In this document: positions 58,244 to 64,000 of the stretch, in pieces
Layout of the letters: each line of letters begins with the position of its first letter
How positions within the stretch are numbered: position 1 is the first letter of the stretch
Source: Stomorhina lunata
Lineage: Eukaryota > Arthropoda > Insecta > Diptera > Rhiniidae
DNA: 64,000 nt
Assembly (NCBI GenBank): GCA_933228675.1
Contig: OW121741.1
Coordinates: 115,677,248-115,741,247 of the forward strand
Reading direction: 5' to 3'
Program-made: the position numbers and the translations under genes
Notes under the pieces: model-generated
Databases searched by the model: none
What the model saw: the letters and a program-made list of their open reading frames with translations, nothing else
What the model was told of the DNA's origin: nothing

Positions 58244-60075
58244 CAGAAAGTTTTTTTAAAATTTACTATTAATATAGGAAATTTTTCAAAAATTTTATAT
58301 TTGTAAGAAAATTTTCGAAAATTTACTATTCATAGGATATTTTTTAAAAATTTACTATTTATAGGAAATTTTTCAAAAATTTACTATTTATAGGAAATTT
58401 TTGAAAAATTTGCTATTTATAGGAAATTTTTCAAAAATTTACTATTTAAAGGAAAATTTTCAAAAGTTTACTATTTATTGGTAATTTTTAAAAAATTTAC
58501 TATTTATAGGAAATTTTTCAAAAATTTACTATTTATAGGAAATTTTTTAAATCATTACATTTTAAAAAAATTTATTATTTTTATAGAAAGTATTTCAAAA
58601 ATTACTTATTTCAAAAAGAAATTTATCAAAAAATTCTCATTTTTGCAGGAAATTTTTCAAAAATTTCTTATTTTAATAGGAAAATTTTAAAAAATTTCTT
58701 ATTTTTAAGGAAATTTTTTAAAAATTTCTTATTTTGATAGAAAGCCATTCGAAAATTCCTTATTTTTATAGAACAGTTTTTAAAAATTTCTTATTTTTAT
58801 GGGAAATTTTTCAAAAATTTCTTATTTTTTCAGGAAATTTAAAAAAAAAAATCTCTTTTATAGGATTTATTTCGAAGATTTCTTATTTTTATAAGAATTT
58901 TTTTTATAAATTTCTAAACTTCTTAGGAGTTCAAAAATGTCTTATTTTTATATAAATTTTTCAAAAATTTCCTTTTTTATAGGAAATTTTTCAAAAGTTT
59001 CTTATTTTTATGGGAAATTTTTAAAAATTTCAAATTTTTATAGGAAATTTTTCATATGTTTTTTATTTTTATAGGAAATTTTTAAAAAAATTTAATGTTT
59101 TGAGGAAATTTTTAAAAAATTTCTAATTTTGATAAGAAAATTTTCAAAAATTTCTTATTTTTATAGAAAATCTTTTAAACGTTTCTTATTTTTATAGGAA
59201 ATTTTTAAAAATTTCTTGCTTTTATAGGAAGTTTTTCAAAAATGTCTTTTTTTTATATCTTATTTTATAGGAAATTTTTCATTACTTAAATTCTTATTTT
59301 TATATAAAATTTTTCAAAAATTTTTTATTTTTATAGGAAATTTTAAAATTTTTTTATTTTTATAAGAGATTATTAAAAATTTCTTATTTAAAAAAAAAAA
59401 TTCAAAAACTTCTTATTTTCGTAGCAATTTTTTCGAAGATTTCTTATTTTAATAAGAAATTTTTCAAATATTTTTAATTGTTATAGGAAAGTTTTCAAAA
59501 TATTCCTATTTTTATATGAAATTTTTCAAAAATTTCGTATTTTTTTAGGATTGTTTTCAAAAGTTTCTTATTTTATAAGAAATTTTTCAAAAACTACTTA
59601 TTTTTGTAGGAAATTTTTCCAAAATTTCTTTTTTTTTATAAAAAATTGTTTAAAAATTTCTTTTTTTTATGAAATTAAAAAAAATATTATTATAGGAAAT
59701 TTTTTAAAAAGTTCTTATTTTTATGGGAAATATTTTAAAAATATTTCTAATTTTTATAATAAATTTTTAAAAAATTTCTAATTTTTATAGGAAATTTTTA
59801 AGAATTTCTAATTTTTATATGAAATTTTTCAAGAGTTTATAATTTTTATAGGAAATTTTATAGAATTTATAGAAAATTTTTAACTTTTACAGGAAATTTG
59901 TTTTAAAATTTATTATTTATTTTTAAATATCTTAAAAAATTTTGAGAGAAAAAATTTCAAAAGTTAACTATTTTAAGTAAATTTTTCTAAAATTTACTAT
60001 TTATAGGAAAATTTTCAAAAATTTACTTTTGGTAGGAAAATTTTCAAAAATCTTTGGAAATTTTTGAAATATTAT
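58244..60075 (-). repeat. Family A array A6 (old, reverse)
   Basis: Reverse family A, strongly decayed. Both TTTACTATTTATAGG (29-bp form, 58330-58530) and TTTCTTATTTTTATAGG forms occur. Several chance open frames (58478-58690, 58734-58955, 59551-59781) are Phe/Lys/Ile-rich translations of repeats and are not genes. Confidence 0.92.
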
Positions 60076-62234
60076 CGAAAACTGAATTAATTGCTTATAT
60101 AACAATTTGAACATTGAAGCAAGTTTTGTTTACAAAATAAAGTTTTTTTCAAAAATCATTCCACCCTCAATTGATATTTAGCATTTATATTAAACATAGG
60201 CCCTTGCCATGAATAATTAAGTTAATTATTAAATTTTCAAGGTCTGTACAACAAGCTTTAATACAACAAATAGTTATCATCCCCTTAATTTGCTTCCAAT
60301 TGAAAATTAAGTGCAAATCCCCTAAGAGATCAAGGCAATTTCAGAAACAGACGTTTTTAGCTCATTTGGTAGCTTACAAATTGCAATTCCTTGTAATCGC
60401 CTAAACTACTTAAATATTCTTGAAATCTGTTTAACAATCAAATAAATTTAAACTCCTTGCAAAGGTCATGACTTGTAACAAAATGTGTTGTTTTGAATAC
60501 AATGGCCAAAAACTGTCTAACCAATACCAGCACCAACACGATGTCAATAGAACCACTAACTACCGCAACAGCAACAAAAAGGGTAAAAAGTTACTAAACT
60601 TTAGAACAAATTTTATATACAAAACTTCTATTGATTTTTAGAAAAGTGTGCGAAATCTCAGTAGGAATAGGAAAAACGTTAAAATGTTAAAAACAAAGCG
60701 AAGTCAAAAAAAAAGTTTAATAATTGTAAATTGTTGACTATTGCCACTTCGGTGCGGTATTTAAATGTCTCTGATGAACTAAATGAAAAATCAGCAATTT
60801 TTAAATGAAAACAACAAAAAAGTCAATAACAGGAGACAAGGTTTACTTTTGTTCATCAGTTTAGAACAATTGACTTAGGAATAAATTGAAGTCAGTTGAA
60901 AAAAACGCATAATGTTTAAAATTTACATACTCCCAGACTAAATGACTCAGCAACCAGCAAACAACTAAAGATTTCGGTATGAATAAACGTATAACTTGGT
61001 TTTCCAACTTTCAGTGGGTGGACAATTTTATTTATGAAATATCTTTTATTTAAGCTCTTCAAATTCATAGATGTCTCAGCAAGATGTCTTGTGTTTCTAG
61101 GAGATTGTGTGTGTGGCAAGGCAAGAAAGACAAGGGCGTACGTAGCAAGTAGATGTTGTTTAATTTGACTACTGATGTTCTGTTTTCTGTTGTATTGTAG
61201 TTGTGTTTTTGCCATTCACAGTTAGTGAAAATTTGCATAAATTGTTGTAAGGTTTTTATATCATTCGGTTGTTTTGTTACTTGATTACTATCATCATTGT
61301 CTTTGTATTATTTTCTAGGTTATACCCTACTTTGGGTATTATGCAAATTTTTTTTTATTGTTTGCAATTGTTTTGTGAGATAGATAAAGTGTAGTCTTTA
61401 TGACTTAAATGTTCATTACATATTCAAATCAGAATGCTTAAATATATTATCTTATTTAAGTAGATTAAGAGTTTCAAAGTTTTAGCATCTGCAGAAAACT
61501 TATTTCAAAAATATTTTTTCCAAAAAAAGCCAGGCTTATACTTAGAATGTTATCATATATACAGTCATATGTTCAGACTTTAGATTAACTGATGCTCAGA
61601 CTTTAAACATGTATTTAGATTTTTATGCTAATATCGCATTATAAAACAATAGTTGTATACTTTTAAGCATTTAGCCTTACATTAAGGTTGATTAAGCTTT
61701 AACTTAAATTATGTTATTATAATCAGACTAATGTCTTATATTCATACTATAGACTTACCCTCTAATTCATAAACGAAAAACAAATCTATGATAAGCTTAT
61801 TATTCAAATTTTTCATAAAAAATGTCTACTATAAGTCATTTAAAGTTTTATAACCTAAGAGTTATACTCAAATAATAGCGCAGTACAACATTGTTCAGGT
61901 GATTTATTCGGGACTGAATTCTAATAATTGTTTATGAAAGCCAAAAAGAAGAACTTTTGCATCATTCGTTTGGTCATGGTACACAAACTTAACCATTTTT
62001 GTACGACAAAGAAAAAAAAAATTAGGGTACATTAAAGAAATTTCTTCACTTGTTAACAGAAAACACATTTTTTTATTACAAAATATTTTTTAGTAACGAA
62101 ATATTGGAAAACTTACATAAGTTTCGTTCGTGTGTGGTTTTCCACACATATGTAGTTTCCATATAATTTGCACTACAGACTGTATTTTATGTAGTCGAAT
62201 ATAAATATTTTAGTACTGTTTTGAACTGCATAAA
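60076..62234. other. Unique region with an unsupported 99-codon frame
   Basis: The longest non-repeat open frame of the window lies at 60916-61215 (minus, 99 codons, starting MAKTQLQYNRKQN). It has a hydrophobic stretch (LATYALVFLALP) but no domain I recognise, and no splice or promoter support. Its length is not remarkable for 64 kb read in six frames, so I do not call it a gene. The region 60480-60600 is somewhat CA-rich. A one-ended MITE relative is at 61757. Confidence 0.35.
61757..61800. mobile_element. One end of the CCCCTAATTCATAAACGAA MITE family
   Basis: ACCCTCTAATTCATAAACGAA matches the terminal repeat of the foldback MITE at 9107-9317 with one inserted base. A degenerate partner (ATTGTTTATGAAAG) may be at about 61927-61940, which would give an element of about 185 bp, but the inverted match is weak. 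Confidence 0.35.
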
Positions 62235-62640
62235 ATGGAATACAAATCTCATGCATTGGCCGGTGCTACAAAGTCTACTTTGGAGCTTCTCGACCATCTA
62301 GAGAGGGTGAAGTTGCTTATCGGTGACAGTATTGTAGCCAACTCTATTGTCTCATTGGAGCATCGACGTAATGTGAGTTGAGTTACACTTTTCTATCGCT
62401 GTCATAATGGTGTGTGATCAAACTTGTTTCTGAAAAGCGTCCATTTCTTCGTAGTACACGAAATTTAAAAAGGACTTATCCCATTATAGAGAGAACTCGT
62501 TTCTTAGCTGCACAGCACGAATGTGGAGTATTTATATTATACATTATTCTTTCGATCCTCCTTTCCAAAATCCTTTTTTCTAGTTCTATAACAATGCGTA
62601 TATAGGAGTCATCCTCTGAGTGTTGGTCCAATACAAAAAA
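62235..62640 (+). pseudogene. Non-LTR retrotransposon C-terminal region (broken)
   Basis: An open segment of 48 codons starts MEYKSHALAGATKSTLELLD (62235) and ends SLEHRRNVS before a stop at 62379-62381. Then come VTLFYRCHNGV, a stop, and in shifting frames RPFLRSTRN and NSFLSCTARMWS. This is the order seen after the reverse transcriptase in many insect jockey/CR1-like elements: M-E-Y-x-S-H, L-E-x-x-D, S-L-x-x-R-R, L-F-Y-R-x-x-x-G, the T-R-x-x motif, then F-x-x-R-T-A-x-x-W-N. At least two stops or frame changes disable it. The RT core is missing, which suggests 5' truncation. Clade not determined. Confidence 0.72.
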
Positions 62641-62878
62641 AAAAATGGTTGTCCCAAAACCTAACAATTACAGTTACTATAAGTAAAAAGAGAAAAATAG
62701 CACCAAAATTATTAGAATACAAAACTTTTCTCCTGTACCAATCAACTTTTATATTTACAAAAAGTACAAGTCTTGCATATGCTAAAAAATTTCTAAAAAT
62801 TATTAAATTTTAAACAAAACCAAAGGTTTGTTATGTAATAGCTTTATTGATCTTCTGCTTTACAACTTAATTTTATAG
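62641..62878. other. AT-rich spacer
   Basis: No recognisable motif. TTTTATAG at its right end looks like an acceptor before the next reading segment but is not distinctive. Confidence 0.3.
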
Positions 62879-63080
62879 GTGGAGTGGTTACAGTCAAAAA
62901 GACGTTACCATGCTATGGTTCGAAAAGAAAAACAAATCGATGGTCCGTTGTTATTTTCTCAAAAATTATCGATACTTCAGCTTTAAATGCGTAAATTATA
63001 TTTTACGTCGAGTTTTTTTGCGGGAGTTGGAAAACATCTCAAGGACTTACATGGCAACATGAAAATACGTACCAAGAACT
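62879..63080 (+). pseudogene. Possible CENP-B/pogo-type HTH fragment
   Basis: The frame from 62879 reads VEWLQSKRR, then QIDGPLLFSQKLSIL, and stops after 35 residues. In another frame from about 63000 it continues FTSSFFAGV and KHLKDLHGNMKIR. This order resembles the second DNA-binding helix-turn-helix of CENP-B, jerky and pogo/Tigger transposases: W...R...I-S-G-P-L-L...K-A-L...F-x-A-S-x-G-W-L...F-K-x-R-H-G-I. Key positions such as G-P-L-L, F and H-G are retained, but the G-W-L step is lost. The stop and frame change suggest a decayed transposase, not a host gene. The match is from memory. Confidence 0.38.
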
Positions 63081-64000
63081 CAATCAGCGGTGTCTATACT
63101 TTATAGATGAATCAATCGGCCAATAACCCATCATCAAGGTTATCTAATCCACGAACCATCTACAACTCAGCAGAGTTTCAGAGCAATATTTCGAAATTCC
63201 TAAAAAAAACTATTCCTCCTATAATCAATCGATTTTTTGTGCAAAATGTATTGAACATATATAAATTAATGTTAAATTCATCGATATTTAAAATTACTAT
63301 GGCATTTGTACTCATAAATGACAACTTTTATTGAAAAATAACTATGTTCATTTAGCAAAATACACGAAGATTTCATATGTATGAGAAACCACACACAAAT
63401 GTTAAGAATTTTTAGAAAGGTTTTTTGCGTATACTTAATATATAATCTGAGCCAAATACCAAATATCTATTAAAAGTAATGTAAGCTTAAACCATGACAA
63501 ATTCGACTATACTTACTAATAGAATTAGTCCCGAAATCATGTGTTGTACTGTGTTATTGTAAAACGCAGTGCATATCACTACTAAATGTAATATCAATGA
63601 TAATGCCGTATTAGTAATAACATCAGTATTTCTGTGACCATAAGTACTATAACGACATCTACGTACTTACTCAAGAAAATTAACTTTTACGTAGCTAAAT
63701 ATGGATTGAAAACACCATGCTTCAACTGGTCAGCTCGTTTTTGTATTTTGATAGCATCATAAAAGATATCAGTATAACAAAAAGGGATATACTAAACTGA
63801 ATTTAACCCTTATGTCTACAACCACCTACCCGGGTATGTTTTTCATTTTCAATTTGATACATTTTGGTAACCATATGAGCTATCGACTTGAAATTTTAAA
63901 TATGCTCCTAAAATATAGTTTTATAATGTTAAAAAAAAATTTATTTATTTTATTTTTTTGGAAAAAATCTACGATCAGATTTTGAGAATTACCCCTTTAC
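63081..64000. other. Unique AT-rich region, no gene seen
   Basis: The frame at 63107-63334 follows the possible HTH fragment and might be downstream transposase remnant, but no catalytic motif is visible. The remainder is ordinary AT-rich DNA. Confidence 0.35.

Noticed and set aside
60916..61215. 99-codon minus-strand gene
   Set aside because: Longest non-repeat frame, but no domain, no splice or promoter evidence, and a length reachable by chance in 64 kb read in six frames.

Overview
The window looks like intronic or intergenic DNA from a large, very AT-rich insect genome. A higher fly (calyptrate Diptera such as blow, flesh or house flies) is my inference. It rests on three things: a fragment that starts like DINE-1/Helentron elements and carries GTCY repeats, decayed non-LTR retrotransposons of insect type, and fly-like splice motifs. 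I find no complete host protein-coding gene, no tRNA or rRNA, and nothing bacterial. Most long open frames are translations of tandem repeats.

More than a third of the window is made of two families of short AT-rich tandem repeats. Family A has a 29-32 bp unit starting GAAAAATTTCCTATA. It occupies 841-3440, 12990-13905, 16990-19390 and 56210-57555 on the plus strand, and 21345-23755 and 58244-60075 in reverse. Family B has a 28-32 bp unit around the perfect palindrome TTTTCTATAGAAAA. It occupies 6190-8690, 29520-37620 (interrupted), 44840-46400 and 50000-51395 forward, and 10645-12985, 20222-20385 and 49260-49985 in reverse. The two units share a half. Several arrays stand as facing inverted pairs: 6.2-8.7 with 10.6-13.0 kb, 17.0-19.4 with 21.3-23.8 kb, and 56.2-57.6 with 58.2-60.1 kb. 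A third tandem repeat, the 12-mer TCTTAGTCTATG, fills 27323-28497, with decayed copies near 4.0 and 13.9 kb.

Mobile elements lie between and inside the arrays. They include a TA-flanked inverted-repeat element at 4231-4911; foldback elements at 9107-9317, 10217-10573, 29811-30162, 31113-31686 and 34355-35409; a Helitron-like element at 40978-42187; DINE-like fragments near 25.1, 42.8 and 53.0-54.1 kb; and two related copies of an internally repeated element at 39855-40697 and 46640-47520. Decayed retrotransposon coding sequence is seen at 39110-40935 (minus) and 62235-62640 (plus), and a possible CENP-B-type DNA-binding fragment at 62879-63080.

Two short plus-strand sites look like splicing signals of a long host intron. 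One is a joined 3'/5' splice site (recursive splice site) at 14831/14832. The other is a 27-nt symmetric micro-exon at 54992-55018 with a branch point, a polypyrimidine tract and a consensus donor. If real, the window is part of a very long plus-strand intron. All identifications come from reading the sequence by eye; no database or folding program was run.
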